DNA of 64,000 bases, taken from Microtetraspora niveoalba. Lineage in GTDB: Bacteria; Actinomycetota; Actinomycetes; Streptosporangiales; Streptosporangiaceae. Below the pieces are notes generated by a model, which was given only the letters and a program-made list of their open reading frames with translations, searched no databases and was not told the origin of the DNA. Of this stretch, positions 15,999 to 24,803 are shown one piece after another. Location of the stretch: positions 60,629 to 124,628 of the forward strand of contig NZ_BBYM01000028.1 in the NCBI RefSeq assembly GCF_001570405.1, given 5' to 3'. Positions within the stretch are counted from its first letter, which is position 1. Each line of letters starts with the position of its first letter. A program made the position numbers and the translations under genes.

Positions 15999-16391
15999 TC
16001 ACCGATCGGCGTCATAGGCGGCCCGGGCCGACTCGACCTCCGCCATGTGGACCTCGGCCCACTCCTTCACCGCGTACAGCAGGGGCATGAGGGTCCAGCC
16101 GAGGGGGGTCAGCTCGTAGTCGACCCGTACGGGCACGGACGGGGTGACCCGGCGGGACACGAGGCCGTCGCGCTCCAGAGTGCGCAGCGTCTGGGTGAGC
16201 ATCTTCTGGCTCACACCGGCGACGGCCCGCGCCAGGTCGGTGTAGCGCAGCGGCCCGTCACCGAGGGCGCTCACCACCAGTCCGACCCATTTGTCGCTGA
16301 GACGGTCGAAGAGGCCCCGCGATGGGCAGGAAGGGTCATAGGCGTCGTACTGGCGCGGGGTCTCCGGTCGCCGCGCCGCCGAGGATGTCAC
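15999..16391 (-). CDS. HxlR family transcriptional regulator
   Basis: A 130-residue winged-helix regulator with the HxlR signature: [55 protein letters not shown] and the wing [12 protein letters not shown]. The conserved Cys in CPSRG is often an oxidant or aldehyde sensor in this family. Start at the second of two adjacent GTG codons, 7 bases after AAGGAGG. No obvious target gene adjoins; lysS upstream is on the same strand but separate. Confidence 0.88.
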   Translation of the reverse strand: MTSSAARRPETPRQYDAYDPSCPSRGLFDRLSDKWVGLVVSALGDGPLRYTDLARAVAGVSQKMLTQTLRTLERDGLVSRRVTPSVPVRVDYELTPLGWTLMPLLYAVKEWAEVHMAEVESARAAYDADR

Positions 16392-16500
16392 CACAAGTCC
16401 TCCTTGAGGTAGGTTGCCCCACTTCCAGGATCTTTCTTCCCGAAAGAGAGTAACCCTCCCAAGATCATGCAGCAATCCCCCGGCGGGTCAACGCACCCGG

Positions 16501-18000
16501 CTACCCGCGGCCGGACGGCGGCCTGACCAGCGGGAACAGGATCGTCTCCCGGATGTTCCCACCGGTGAACGCCATGATCATGCGGTCGATCCCGGCCCCC
16601 ACCCCGCCCGTCGGCGGCATGCCGTACTCCAGGGCCCGCAGGAAGTCCTCGTCGAGGCGCATGGCCTCCGGGTCGCCTCCGGCCGCGAGGAGGGACTGCT
16701 CGGTGAGGCGACGGCGCTGCTCGACCGGGTCGACCAACTCTGAGTAGGCGGTGCCCAGCTCGGTGCCGAACCCGATGAGGTCCCACTTCTCGGCCAGCAG
16801 CGGATCGTCCCTGTGCGGGCGGGTGAGCGGCGAGGTCTCCAGGGGGTAGTCCATGACGAACGTCGGCTGCACCAGCGTGTGCTCCACCAGCTTCTCGAAG
16901 ATCTCCTGGACGAGCTTGCCCTGCCCCCACCCGGAGTCCCAGCCGACCCGATGCCGGTCCGCGTATCTCCGTACACGGTGCAGCGGGGTGCGCGGCGTCA
17001 CCTCCTCGCCCAGGGCGGCCGAGACCGAGCCGTAGAGCGTGACGCGCGGCCACTCGGGCAGGCCGAGGTCGACCTCCTCGCCGTCGCGGACCACGACCGT
17101 CGTGCCCAGGGCGGCCACCACAGCCTGCTGGTACATCCGCCGGGTCAGATCCGCCATGTCGTTGTAGTCGAGGTACGTCCCGTACGCCTCCAGCATGGTG
17201 AACTCGGGGTTGTGCGTGGCGTCGACGCCCTCGTTGCGGAAGTTCCGGTTGATCTCGAAGACCTTCTCCAGCCCGCCGACCACGAGCCGCTTCAGGTACA
17301 GCTCGATCGCGATGCGCAGATAGAGGTCCATGTCGTACGCGTTGATGTGGGTGCGGAACGGCCGGGCCGCGGCGCCGCCGTGGATCGGCTGCAACATCGG
17401 CGTCTCGACTTCGAGGTAGCCCTCGTCGTGCCAGAAGTCCCGGACGGCCCGCACGGCGGCGCCGCGGATCCGCGCCATCCGCCTGGCCTCGTCGTTGACG
17501 ATCAGATCGAGGTAGCGGAGGCGGACCCGCGACTCGGGATCGCTGAGCCCGGCGTGCTTCTCCGGCAGCGGGCGCAGGCACTTGGAGGTGATCCGCCAGT
17601 GCTCCGCCATGACGGAGAGCTCGCCCCGGCGGGAGGTGACGACCTCGCCCTCGACCCCGACGTGGTCGCCGAGGTCGACGTCGCGCTTCCAGGCCGCCAG
17701 GGACTCCTCGCCGAGCCGGTCGAGCGACAACATGATCTGCAGGTCGCCGGAGCCGTCCCTGATCGTGGCGAAGCAGAGCCGGCCGCCGTTCCGCGACAAC
17801 ATCACCCGGCCCGCGACGCCGACCCGGTCGCCCGTGGCGGCGCCCGGCCCGAGATCGCCGTACTTCTCCCGGACCTCGGCGACGGTCGCGGTGCGCGGGA
17901 AGCCCACCGGATAGGGGTCGATGCCCTCGGCCCGCAGCCGGTCCAGCTTCTCTCTCCGGACCCGCATCTGCTCGGGCACCCCGTTGAGGTCGTCGCTCAC
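16501..18000 (-). CDS. lysS: Lysyl-tRNA synthetase, class II
   Basis: A 499-residue enzyme that charges tRNA-Lys. It has an OB-fold anticodon-binding domain (about 45-140; [22 protein letters not shown]) and a class II catalytic domain: motif 1 around [16 protein letters not shown], motif 2 with [19 protein letters not shown], motif 3 [14 protein letters not shown] start at 18000; an in-frame extension to 18138 overlaps the divergent small gene and lacks family sequence. No T-box is seen. Length is typical. Confidence 0.97.
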   Translation of the reverse strand: MSDDLNGVPEQMRVRREKLDRLRAEGIDPYPVGFPRTATVAEVREKYGDLGPGAATGDRVGVAGRVMLSRNGGRLCFATIRDGSGDLQIMLSLDRLGEESLAAWKRDVDLGDHVGVEGEVVTSRRGELSVMAEHWRITSKCLRPLPEKHAGLSDPESRVRLRYLDLIVNDEARRMARIRGAAVRAVRDFWHDEGYLEVETPMLQPIHGGAAARPFRTHINAYDMDLYLRIAIELYLKRLVVGGLEKVFEINRNFRNEGVDATHNPEFTMLEAYGTYLDYNDMADLTRRMYQQAVVAALGTTVVVRDGEEVDLGLPEWPRVTLYGSVSAALGEEVTPRTPLHRVRRYADRHRVGWDSGWGQGKLVQEIFEKLVEHTLVQPTFVMDYPLETSPLTRPHRDDPLLAEKWDLIGFGTELGTAYSELVDPVEQRRRLTEQSLLAAGGDPEAMRLDEDFLRALEYGMPPTGGVGAGIDRMIMAFTGGNIRETILFPLVRPPSGRG

Positions 18001-18097
18001 AGACAAAAGGCTAGCCACCGGATCGGATCCGGCTACGCTTCGCGAAAAATCATGCGCGTTAAGTGACGAATACTCTAAAGTGGGGCAGGTGATACGA

Positions 18098-18238
18098 ATG
18101 TCGATCGACGTGGACGATGAGCTGCTCGCCGACGTCATGCGTCAACTGCCCGAGATGTCCACCGAAGAGGTCATCGACCACGCCCTGCGGCGGCTGATCT
18201 ACCCCAGCCTCGTCCGTCAGCCGGTGTTCCGCGCGTAG
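18098..18238 (+). CDS. Orphan VapB-like antitoxin (46 residues)
   Basis: The peptide MSIDVDDELLADVMRQLPEM... has the short beta strand and two helices of ribbon-helix-helix VapB antitoxins (DVDDELL, then STEEVIDHALRRLI). AGGTG precedes the ATG. No PIN toxin follows: the next gene, coaX, is on the other strand and overlaps its end by 22 bp. It may be a relic of a toxin-antitoxin pair or a small transcription factor. A GTG three codons earlier is an alternative start. Confidence 0.65.
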   Translation: MSIDVDDELLADVMRQLPEMSTEEVIDHALRRLIYPSLVRQPVFRA

Positions 18239-18999
18239 ATCAGCCGCAGGCCGATCAGCGTCAGCCACGGCTCGTGCACGTCGATCGTGCGCGCCTCGCT
18301 GACCACGAGCGGTGCGCCGGTGCCGGTGGCCACCACCGTCACCTCGTCCCGGTCGTCGGCCAGCTCGGCCGCCATCCGCTCGACGATGCCGTCCACCAGG
18401 CCGGCGAAGCCGTACACGATGCCGGACTGGAGCGCCTCGACGGCGTTCTTGGCGATGACCGACCGGGGCCGGATCAGCTCGACCTTGTGCAACTGGGCCC
18501 CGGCGGACGCGAGGGCGTCCACGGAGATCTCCACGCCGGGCGCGGTCACCGCGCCGATGTACTCACCGCGCGCGGACACCGCGTCGAACGACGTCGCCGT
18601 GCCGAAGTCGACGATCACGCACGGCCCGCCGTACAGCGTGGTGGCGGCCAGCGCGTTGACGATGCGGTCGCTGCCGACCTCCTTGGGGTTGTCCATCCGC
18701 ACCGGCACGCCGGTCCGTACGCCGGGCTCGACGACGACGGCGGTCACGTCCCCGAAGTAGCGCCGGGACATGTCGCGCATCTCGTTCAGCACCGAAGGCA
18801 CCGTGGAGCAGATCGCGATGCCGCTGATGTCGGCGTCCTTGAGCAGCGGCGACTGGCTGAGCAGCCCCTGCAGGACCACCGCTATCTCGTCCGCCGTACG
18901 CCGGGGGTCGGTCGCGATCCGCCAGTGCTCGATGACCTCTTCACCCTCGAACAGGCCAAGCACCGTGTGGGTGTTGCTGACGTCGATGGCGAGGAGCAT
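18217..18999 (-). CDS. coaX: Type III pantothenate kinase
   Basis: A 260-residue ASKHA-fold kinase that phosphorylates pantothenate, first step to CoA. The phosphate-1 motif is AIDVSNTHTVLG (residues 4-15); PKEVGSDRIVNALAA and VDFGTATSFDAV (Asp acting as base and metal ligand region) follow. The start at MLLAIDVSNT is the family N-terminus. It is downstream of panC and nadBC on the same strand, grouping CoA and NAD precursor steps. Length is standard. Confidence 0.96.
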   Translation of the reverse strand: MLLAIDVSNTHTVLGLFEGEEVIEHWRIATDPRRTADEIAVVLQGLLSQSPLLKDADISGIAICSTVPSVLNEMRDMSRRYFGDVTAVVVEPGVRTGVPVRMDNPKEVGSDRIVNALAATTLYGGPCVIVDFGTATSFDAVSARGEYIGAVTAPGVEISVDALASAGAQLHKVELIRPRSVIAKNAVEALQSGIVYGFAGLVDGIVERMAAELADDRDEVTVVATGTGAPLVVSEARTIDVHEPWLTLIGLRLIYARNTG

Positions 19000-19045
19000 G
19001 CCCCGATTATGCACTCTGTCGATCAATCCCTCACCATCACCGCGT

Positions 19046-21601
19046 TCAGGCACCACGGGGCCGGTCCGCCTCGCGCAGGTCCAGGGCGATGTCGAGCGCG
19101 GGCGCGGAGTGCGTCAGGCCGCCCACCGCGAGGTAGTCCACACCGGTCGCCGCCACGGCGGACGCCGTGTCCAGGGTCAGGCCGCCGCTGGACTCCAGCC
19201 GTGCCCGCCCGTCCACCAGGCGTACGGCCTCGGCCAGCTCCGCCACGGTGAAGTTGTCGAGCAGGATCTCCTCGGCCCCCTCCGCGAGCACCGGCTCGAT
19301 CTGGTCGATGCGGTCCACCTCCACCTCGATGGGCAGGTCGGGGTAGGCCAGCCGTACGGCGCGGAACGCCTCGGCGACCCCGCCGGCCGCGACGACGTGG
19401 TTGTCCTTGATCAGCGCGGCGTCGTGCAGCCCCATGCGGTGGTTGACCCCGCCGCCGCATCGCACCGCGTACTTCTCCAGCGCGCGCAGGCCGGGCAGCG
19501 TCTTGCGGCTGTCACGGATCCGCGCCTTCGTGCCCGAGACGGCGTCCACCCACCGGCGCGTCAGCGTGGCGACGCCGGAGAGGTGGGTGAGGAAGTTCAG
19601 CGCGGTGCGTTCGAGCGTCAGCAGGTCGGTGGTCAGGCCGCGCACGGTCATCAGCACATCGCCGCGGGCCACCCGGTCGCCGTCCTTGGCGTGCCGCTCC
19701 ACCGCGACCCCGCCGGGAGCCTGGCGGAACACCGCCTCCGCGACGGCCAGGCCCGCCGCCACACCGTCCGCGCGGGCGACCACGTCCGCGACGGCGGTCT
19801 GGTCGGCCGGGATCGTGGCGGCCGAGGTGACGTCCCGCAGGCCGGCCAGGTCCTCGGTGAGCGCCTCGGTCACCAGTGCGAGGAGGCGCGCCGGATCGAC
19901 GCCGAGCCCGGCCAGCTCGGCGGACAGCTCGTCCGGGAGCTCCGCCGGCCGGTGGCCGGGCCGCTCCTCGTGGGCCGTGTGCCGCATGAACAGTCCCTCC
20001 TCTTCCAGGGTGATGTCGATGTGCCCCCGCCAGTGCCGGTCGTCGCGCGCGGGGTGGTCCTCGCGCCAGTGCGACCCCCGCGTCTCGCGCCGCTCGGCCG
20101 CCGCGCCGGTCAGGGCGCACGCGACGGTCAGCAGGTTCGTCGCCTCCCACGACTCGGTGCACGGCGCGACCGCGACCGGCGTCCACAGCGCGCCGGACAG
20201 GGCACGGGACACGTCGACCAGGCTCCGCTCGCTGCGCAGCACACCCGCGCCGCGGCTCATGTGGTTCTGGATCCTCGGCCGGGTACGCGGGTCGACCAGG
20301 CCCTCGTGGCGTCCGTCGTCCACCGGCTCGCCCGGCTCCGCCGAGGACGCCACCAGGTCGGAGGCGATCCGCTCCGCGAAGACCAGCCCTTCGAGCAGCG
20401 AGTTGGACGCGAGCCGGTTGGCCCCGTGGACGCCGGTGCACGCCACCTCTCCGCAGGCGTACAGGCCGGGGAGGGTGGTGCGGCCGCGCAGGTCCGTGCG
20501 GACGCCGCCGCTCGCGTAGTGGGCGGCCGGAGCGACCGGGATCGGCTCGGTGACGGGGTCGATGCCGTGCTCGCGGCAGGCGGCGAGGATCGTGGGGAAG
20601 CGCACCCGCCACTTCTCCTCGCCGAAGTGCCGCGCGTCGAGGTGGACGTGGTCGGCGCCGGTCTCCCGCATCTTCCGGGTGATGGCCTTGGCCACGACGT
20701 CCCTCGGCGCGAGGTCGGCCAGCTCGTGGACGCCGCGCATGAAGCGCTCGCCGTCCGCGTCGATCAGCACCGCGCCCTCGCCGCGTACGGCCTCGGAGAC
20801 GAGGGGCTGCTGGCCGGTGGAGTCCTCGCCGAGCCACAGGACCGTGGGGTGGAACTGGACGAACTCGATGTCCCTGACGACGGCCCCCGCGCGCAGCGCG
20901 AGGGCGACGCCGTCCCCGGTGGACACGGCCGGGTTGGTGGTGGAGGCGTAGATCTGGCCCATGCCGCCGCTGGCCAGGACGACGGCGTTCGCCCGGGCGG
21001 CCCCGACGCCGTCGCGCGCCCCCTCGCCCATGACGTGCAGGGTGACGCCGCAGGCCCGGCCGCCGGCGTCCTTGAGCAGGTCGAGCGCGAGGGCGTGCTC
21101 AATGACCTCGATGCGCTGCTCGGTCGCCACGGCCGCGACGAGGGCGCGCTGCACCTCGGCGCCGGTGGCGTCGCCGCCCGCGTGGACGATGCGGTTGCGC
21201 CGGTGGCCGCCCTCGCGGGTGAGCTGCAGCTCGCCGCGCTCGTCGCGGTCGAAGCGGGCCCCGTGGTCCATCAGCCGCCGCAGCGCGTCCGGCCCCTCGG
21301 TGACCAGGACGCGTACGGCCTCCTCGTCGCAGAGGCCGACGCCGGCGACGAGCGTGTCCCTGAGGTGCTCGCCCGGCGTGTCGTCCGGGTCGAGCACGGC
21401 CGCGATGCCGCCCTGCGCCCAGCGGGTGGACCCGGCCGACAGCGTGTCCTTGGTGACGACCAGCACCTTCCCCACAGGGGAGAGCTCGGTGTAGCGGAGC
21501 GCCACGGTCAGTCCGGCGATGCCGGAGCCGATCACGACGACGTCGGCGTGGACGGTCCAGCCGGGGGCGGGCGCGGTGAGCTTTCTCGGAATCGCCACCA
21601 T
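19046..21601 (-). CDS. nadB-nadC: Fused L-aspartate oxidase / nicotinate-nucleotide pyrophosphorylase (NadB-NadC)
   Basis: An 851-residue protein carrying two consecutive NAD-synthesis enzymes. Residues about 1-550 are NadB: FAD-binding GSGIAGLTVAL, RWAQGGIAAVL, HGANRLASNSLLEGL; it oxidises aspartate to iminoaspartate. From about 565 to the end is NadC: EDLAGLRDVTS, NFLTHLSGVAT, DSRKTLPGLR, HDAALIKDNH, EILLDNF; it turns quinolinate and PRPP into nicotinate mononucleotide. The two are usually separate adjacent genes. NadA, the step between, is not in the window. ATG at 21601 with AAGGGG upstream. Confidence 0.95.
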   Translation of the reverse strand: MVAIPRKLTAPAPGWTVHADVVVIGSGIAGLTVALRYTELSPVGKVLVVTKDTLSAGSTRWAQGGIAAVLDPDDTPGEHLRDTLVAGVGLCDEEAVRVLVTEGPDALRRLMDHGARFDRDERGELQLTREGGHRRNRIVHAGGDATGAEVQRALVAAVATEQRIEVIEHALALDLLKDAGGRACGVTLHVMGEGARDGVGAARANAVVLASGGMGQIYASTTNPAVSTGDGVALALRAGAVVRDIEFVQFHPTVLWLGEDSTGQQPLVSEAVRGEGAVLIDADGERFMRGVHELADLAPRDVVAKAITRKMRETGADHVHLDARHFGEEKWRVRFPTILAACREHGIDPVTEPIPVAPAAHYASGGVRTDLRGRTTLPGLYACGEVACTGVHGANRLASNSLLEGLVFAERIASDLVASSAEPGEPVDDGRHEGLVDPRTRPRIQNHMSRGAGVLRSERSLVDVSRALSGALWTPVAVAPCTESWEATNLLTVACALTGAAAERRETRGSHWREDHPARDDRHWRGHIDITLEEEGLFMRHTAHEERPGHRPAELPDELSAELAGLGVDPARLLALVTEALTEDLAGLRDVTSAATIPADQTAVADVVARADGVAAGLAVAEAVFRQAPGGVAVERHAKDGDRVARGDVLMTVRGLTTDLLTLERTALNFLTHLSGVATLTRRWVDAVSGTKARIRDSRKTLPGLRALEKYAVRCGGGVNHRMGLHDAALIKDNHVVAAGGVAEAFRAVRLAYPDLPIEVEVDRIDQIEPVLAEGAEEILLDNFTVAELAEAVRLVDGRARLESSGGLTLDTASAVAATGVDYLAVGGLTHSAPALDIALDLREADRPRGA

Positions 21602-21697
21602 CGGGGGTTCCCCTTTCGTCACAATGACGATAACGCCCCAAGGATACGCGGCCCCACGGGCCCCCCTCCAAACCGCAAAGGCAGGGGATCTCCCAGG

Positions 21698-22546
21698 TCA
21701 GGGAAGGTCGACGGTGATGTTGTCGATCAGCCGGGTGCTCCCCACCTTGGCCGCCACCGCCAGGATCGCCTCGCCGTGGTGCTCCTCGCCCACGGGGGCG
21801 AACGTCGCCGGATCCACGAGCGCCAGATAGTCCAGGAGCAGCGGCGGCGACAGCCGGGCCGCCTCGTCCAGCACCGCCCGCGCCGCGTCCAGCACGCGGG
21901 ACGGGCTCGCCTGGGCGGCCCCCGCGCGCAGCGCGCGGGACAGGTGGAGCGCGGTGCCCCGGTCGGCGTGCGACAGGTAGCGGTTGCGGCTGGAGAGGGC
22001 CAGGCCGTCCCCCTCCCGTACCGTGGGCGCGCCGACGACCGAGACCGGCACGTTGAGATCGCGGACCATGCGCCGGATCAGGGCGAGCTGCTGCGCGTCC
22101 TTCTGCCCGAAGACCGCGACGTCGGGCTGGACCAGGTTGAACAGCTTCAGCACCACGGTCAGCATGCCGTCGAAGTGGCCGGGCCGGAACGCGCCCTCCA
22201 CCGTCGCGCCCATCGCCCCAGCGGACACCCCCACCTGGCTGCCCTCGGGGTACATGTCCTCGACCGACGGCGCGAAGACCACGCGTACGCCCTCTTCCGC
22301 GCACACCTCCAGGTCGGCCTCCAGCGTGCGCGGATAGCGCGCGAAGTCCTCGGAGGGGCCGAACTGCAGGGGGTTGACGAAGATGCTCACCGCCACGTGC
22401 TCGGCGTGCTCGTGGGCCAGCCGCATCAGCGAGCGGTGCCCGGGGTGCAGCGCCCCCATCGTGGGGACCAGCGCGAGCCTGCCGGGACCGATGGCCTCCC
22501 TCGCCTTGGCGAGCTCAGCACGGTCGCCCGCGACGATCACGTCCAT
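21698..22546 (-). CDS. panC: Pantoate-beta-alanine ligase
   Basis: A 282-residue cytidylyltransferase-fold enzyme that joins pantoate and beta-alanine with ATP to make pantothenate. It shows VPTMGALHPGHRSL (the HxGH-type motif), SIFVNPLQFG, DVAVFGQKDAQQL and LSSRNRYLS. Its start overlaps the stop of the Rossmann/DUF2520 gene by 10 bases, so they are translated together. With coaX downstream it forms a CoA-precursor cluster. Confidence 0.96.
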   Translation of the reverse strand: MDVIVAGDRAELAKAREAIGPGRLALVPTMGALHPGHRSLMRLAHEHAEHVAVSIFVNPLQFGPSEDFARYPRTLEADLEVCAEEGVRVVFAPSVEDMYPEGSQVGVSAGAMGATVEGAFRPGHFDGMLTVVLKLFNLVQPDVAVFGQKDAQQLALIRRMVRDLNVPVSVVGAPTVREGDGLALSSRNRYLSHADRGTALHLSRALRAGAAQASPSRVLDAARAVLDEAARLSPPLLLDYLALVDPATFAPVGEEHHGEAILAVAAKVGSTRLIDNITVDLP

Positions 22547-23427
22547 ATGTTCCCTCCCAGCGCGTCCAGGAGGCGCTCCGCGGTCTCGGGCTTGAGCAGC
22601 CCGGCGGCGAGCGCCCGGTCGGCGGTGAGCCTAGCGAGGGCGACATAGGCGTCCGCCGCCTCGGGTGCCGCGAGGATCAGGGCGTCCACGTGTTTGCGCA
22701 CGGTGCCGGCGTCGCCGCGCACGACCGGGCCGGTCAGCCCGGCGATGCCGAGGCGCAGCACGTTGTCCAGCGCCGCCCCGAGCAGCGGGCCCAGCATCCG
22801 GCCCGGATGCTCGACGCCGATCCGCGACAACAACTCCTGAGACTCGGCGATCAGGGTGACCATGTGGTTGGCCGCCCCCGCGATGGCCGCGTGATAGAGC
22901 GCGCGGTCCTGGTCGGCGATCCAGACCGGCTCGGCCCCCATCTCGACGACGAGCGCCTCGGCCACCGGCCGCAGCATCACCGGAGCCGTCACACCGAACG
23001 ACGCGCCGGTGAGCCGGGCCAGGTCGTCGTCGCGGCCGGTGAACGTCATGACCGGGTGCAGCGCCAGTGGCAGCGCCCCGGCCTCGGCCGCCGGATCGAG
23101 CACCGCCAGGCCGTACGCGCCGCTGGCGTGGACGAGGAGCTTGCCGCGCAGGTCGGCGCCGGTCGCGGCCAGCCCGGACACCAGGTCGGGCAGCACGTCG
23201 TCCGGCACGGTGAGCAGCACCAGGTCGGCCCGCCTGAGCACCTCCTCCGGCCGGCTCAGCTCGACGCCGAGCCGCTCGGCGGCCCGCCTCCTGGACGAGT
23301 CGGAGACCCCGCTGGCCGCCACCACCCGGTGGCCGGCCTGGGCGAGCGCGGCCCCCAGCACCGAGCCCACGCGCCCCGCGCCGAGCACCCCCACAGCAAG
23401 CCGCCCGGGGCGGTCACCTGTATCCAT
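22537..23427 (-). CDS. Rossmann-like/DUF2520 protein, probable PanG-type ketopantoate reductase
   Basis: A 296-residue protein. The N-terminal NAD(P)-binding fold has VGVLGAGRVGSVLGAAL (13-29) and DLVLLTVPDD; the C-terminal helical domain has ALYHAAIAGAANHMVTL and LTGPVVRGDAGTVRKHV. This family lies next to panC in many genomes lacking classical panE and has been proposed to reduce ketopantoate. The 10-base overlap with panC supports a pathway role. The catalytic assignment is inference. Confidence 0.8.
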   Translation of the reverse strand: MDTGDRPGRLAVGVLGAGRVGSVLGAALAQAGHRVVAASGVSDSSRRRAAERLGVELSRPEEVLRRADLVLLTVPDDVLPDLVSGLAATGADLRGKLLVHASGAYGLAVLDPAAEAGALPLALHPVMTFTGRDDDLARLTGASFGVTAPVMLRPVAEALVVEMGAEPVWIADQDRALYHAAIAGAANHMVTLIAESQELLSRIGVEHPGRMLGPLLGAALDNVLRLGIAGLTGPVVRGDAGTVRKHVDALILAAPEAADAYVALARLTADRALAAGLLKPETAERLLDALGGNIWT

Positions 23428-23465
23428 GACGCCTCCCTCCCGCCCAGCGTAACGGCGGCGGGCAT

Positions 23466-23605
23466 CGCAGTGTCTGATTGCGCTCGCTCCGCTCGCGCGG
23501 CTCGGGGCGCCCGAAGTCGGCTCGTGCCCTCCTCGCTCGGAGTCGCTCGTTCCTCGCTCCCCGCTCGCTCGTCGGTTACTCCACCGCCGCGCCCCTCGCG
23601 TGACG
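23466..23605. repeat. Intergenic hairpin repeat, copy 1
   Basis: Part of a gene-free 413-bp spacer (23428-23840). This copy has the blocks TGATTGCGCTCGCTCCGCTCG, GGCTCGGGGCGCCC and, about 100 bp on, CACCGCCGCGCCCCTCGCG. The outer blocks are partly complementary, so the RNA could fold into a long imperfect hairpin. Confidence 0.6.
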
Positions 23606-23635
23606 GTTCAGCGCCGTAATGCCGGGGGTAGCGCT

Positions 23636-23760
23636 CGGGGCTGTGTTTGATCGCCTCGCTTCGCTCGGCGGGCTCGGGGCGCCCTCAGGCGATGTCTTCC
23701 CTCGTCACTCGGGACTCGTTCCTCAGTCCAGACACCGCCGCGCCCCGAGCGTGATGAGCG
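23636..23760. repeat. Intergenic hairpin repeat, copy 2
   Basis: Second, diverged copy 170 bp further on: TGATCGCCTCGCTTCGCTCG, GGCTCGGGGCGCCC and CACCGCCGCGCCCCGAGCG. The order and orientation match copy 1. No ORF in either copy looks coding. Confidence 0.6.
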
Positions 23761-23840
23761 GCCGCCGTCATGATCGATAAGGCTCGCGCGGGCGCGGGGC
23801 GCGAAGTGGGTCCCGCCGTACGGCGGTAACGTCGGTCGGC

Positions 23841-24803
23841 GTGTGGGTCACCTGGCGGGAGGCGACGCGGCGGGCGCTGTACGGCGACGGCGGGTTCTAC
23901 CTGCGTGAACGGCCGGGCCGGCACTTCCGCACGTCGGTCCACGCGTCGCCGGCCTTCGCCGGGGCGGTGCTGCGCCTGCTCGGGGAGGTGGACGAGGCCC
24001 TCGGAGGCCCGCAGATCCTCGACCTGGTCGACGTCGGCGCGGGGGACGGCCTCCTCGCCGCGTCCGTGCTCGCGCTCGCCCCGTCCGGGCTGGCGGGCCG
24101 GCTGCGGGTCACGGCGGTGGATCTGTCACCGCGGCCGGACGGCCTGGACGACCGGGTGGCGTGGGTGGCCGCCGTTCCCGACGAGGTCGCCGGGCTGGTC
24201 TTCGCCAACGAGTGGCTCGACAACGTGCCGGTCGACGTGGTGGAGCTCACCGGGGACGGGCCGCGCCTGCTCCTGGTGGACCCCGAGACCGGCGAGGAAC
24301 GGCCCGGCCCCGCCCCGGACGGAGCCGACCTGGCCTGGCTCGCGCGCTGGTGGCCGCTGCGGGCCGAGGGCGACCGGGCCGAGATCGGCCGCCCCCGCGA
24401 CGACGCCTGGGCGTCCCTGCTCGTACGGCTCACGCGCGGGACGGCGGTCGCCGTGGACTACGCACACCCTGTGGACGACCGCCCGGCAGCCGGGACGCTG
24501 GCGGGTTACCGCGACGGCGCGGCCGTACCACCCGTGCCGGACGGGTCGTGCGACATCACGGCGCACGTGGCCCTGGACGCGTGCGCCGCGGCCGGAGAGC
24601 GGGCGGGCGCGCGGACGACGACGCTGACGACGCAGCGGGAGGCCCTGCGGCGGCTGGGCGTCACCGGAGCCCGGCCGCCGCTCGCGCTGGCGCACTCCGA
24701 CCCGCGCGGCTACCTCCGGGCGCTGGGGCGCGCCTCGGAGGAGGCCGAGCTGATCGACCCGGCCGGGCTCGGAAGGTTCGGCTGGCTCAGCCAGTCACGC
24801 TGA
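23841..24803 (+). CDS. MidA/NDUFAF7-family SAM-dependent methyltransferase
   Basis: A 320-residue protein of the COG1565 (MidA) family. N-terminal GDGGFYLRERPGRHFRTSVH, SAM motif VDVGAGDGLLAASVLAL (about 67-83), VTAVDLSP, and the family motif FANEWLDNVPVDVVEL are present. Eukaryotic NDUFAF7 methylates an arginine of the complex I subunit NDUFS2 (the NuoD homologue). A NuoD-like gene lies 2.8 kb downstream on the same strand, suggesting a bacterial equivalent pair. GTG start. The 3' end overlaps the converging P450 gene by 17 bp. Confidence 0.88.
   Translation: MWVTWREATRRALYGDGGFYLRERPGRHFRTSVHASPAFAGAVLRLLGEVDEALGGPQILDLVDVGAGDGLLAASVLALAPSGLAGRLRVTAVDLSPRPDGLDDRVAWVAAVPDEVAGLVFANEWLDNVPVDVVELTGDGPRLLLVDPETGEERPGPAPDGADLAWLARWWPLRAEGDRAEIGRPRDDAWASLLVRLTRGTAVAVDYAHPVDDRPAAGTLAGYRDGAAVPPVPDGSCDITAHVALDACAAAGERAGARTTTLTTQREALRRLGVTGARPPLALAHSDPRGYLRALGRASEEAELIDPAGLGRFGWLSQSR

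Noticed and set aside
18770..22648. A 1292-codon plus-strand frame opposite coaX, nadB-nadC and panC
   Set aside because: It runs across several well-identified genes on the other strand and is low-complexity Arg/His/Pro/Gly-rich; it is a shadow.
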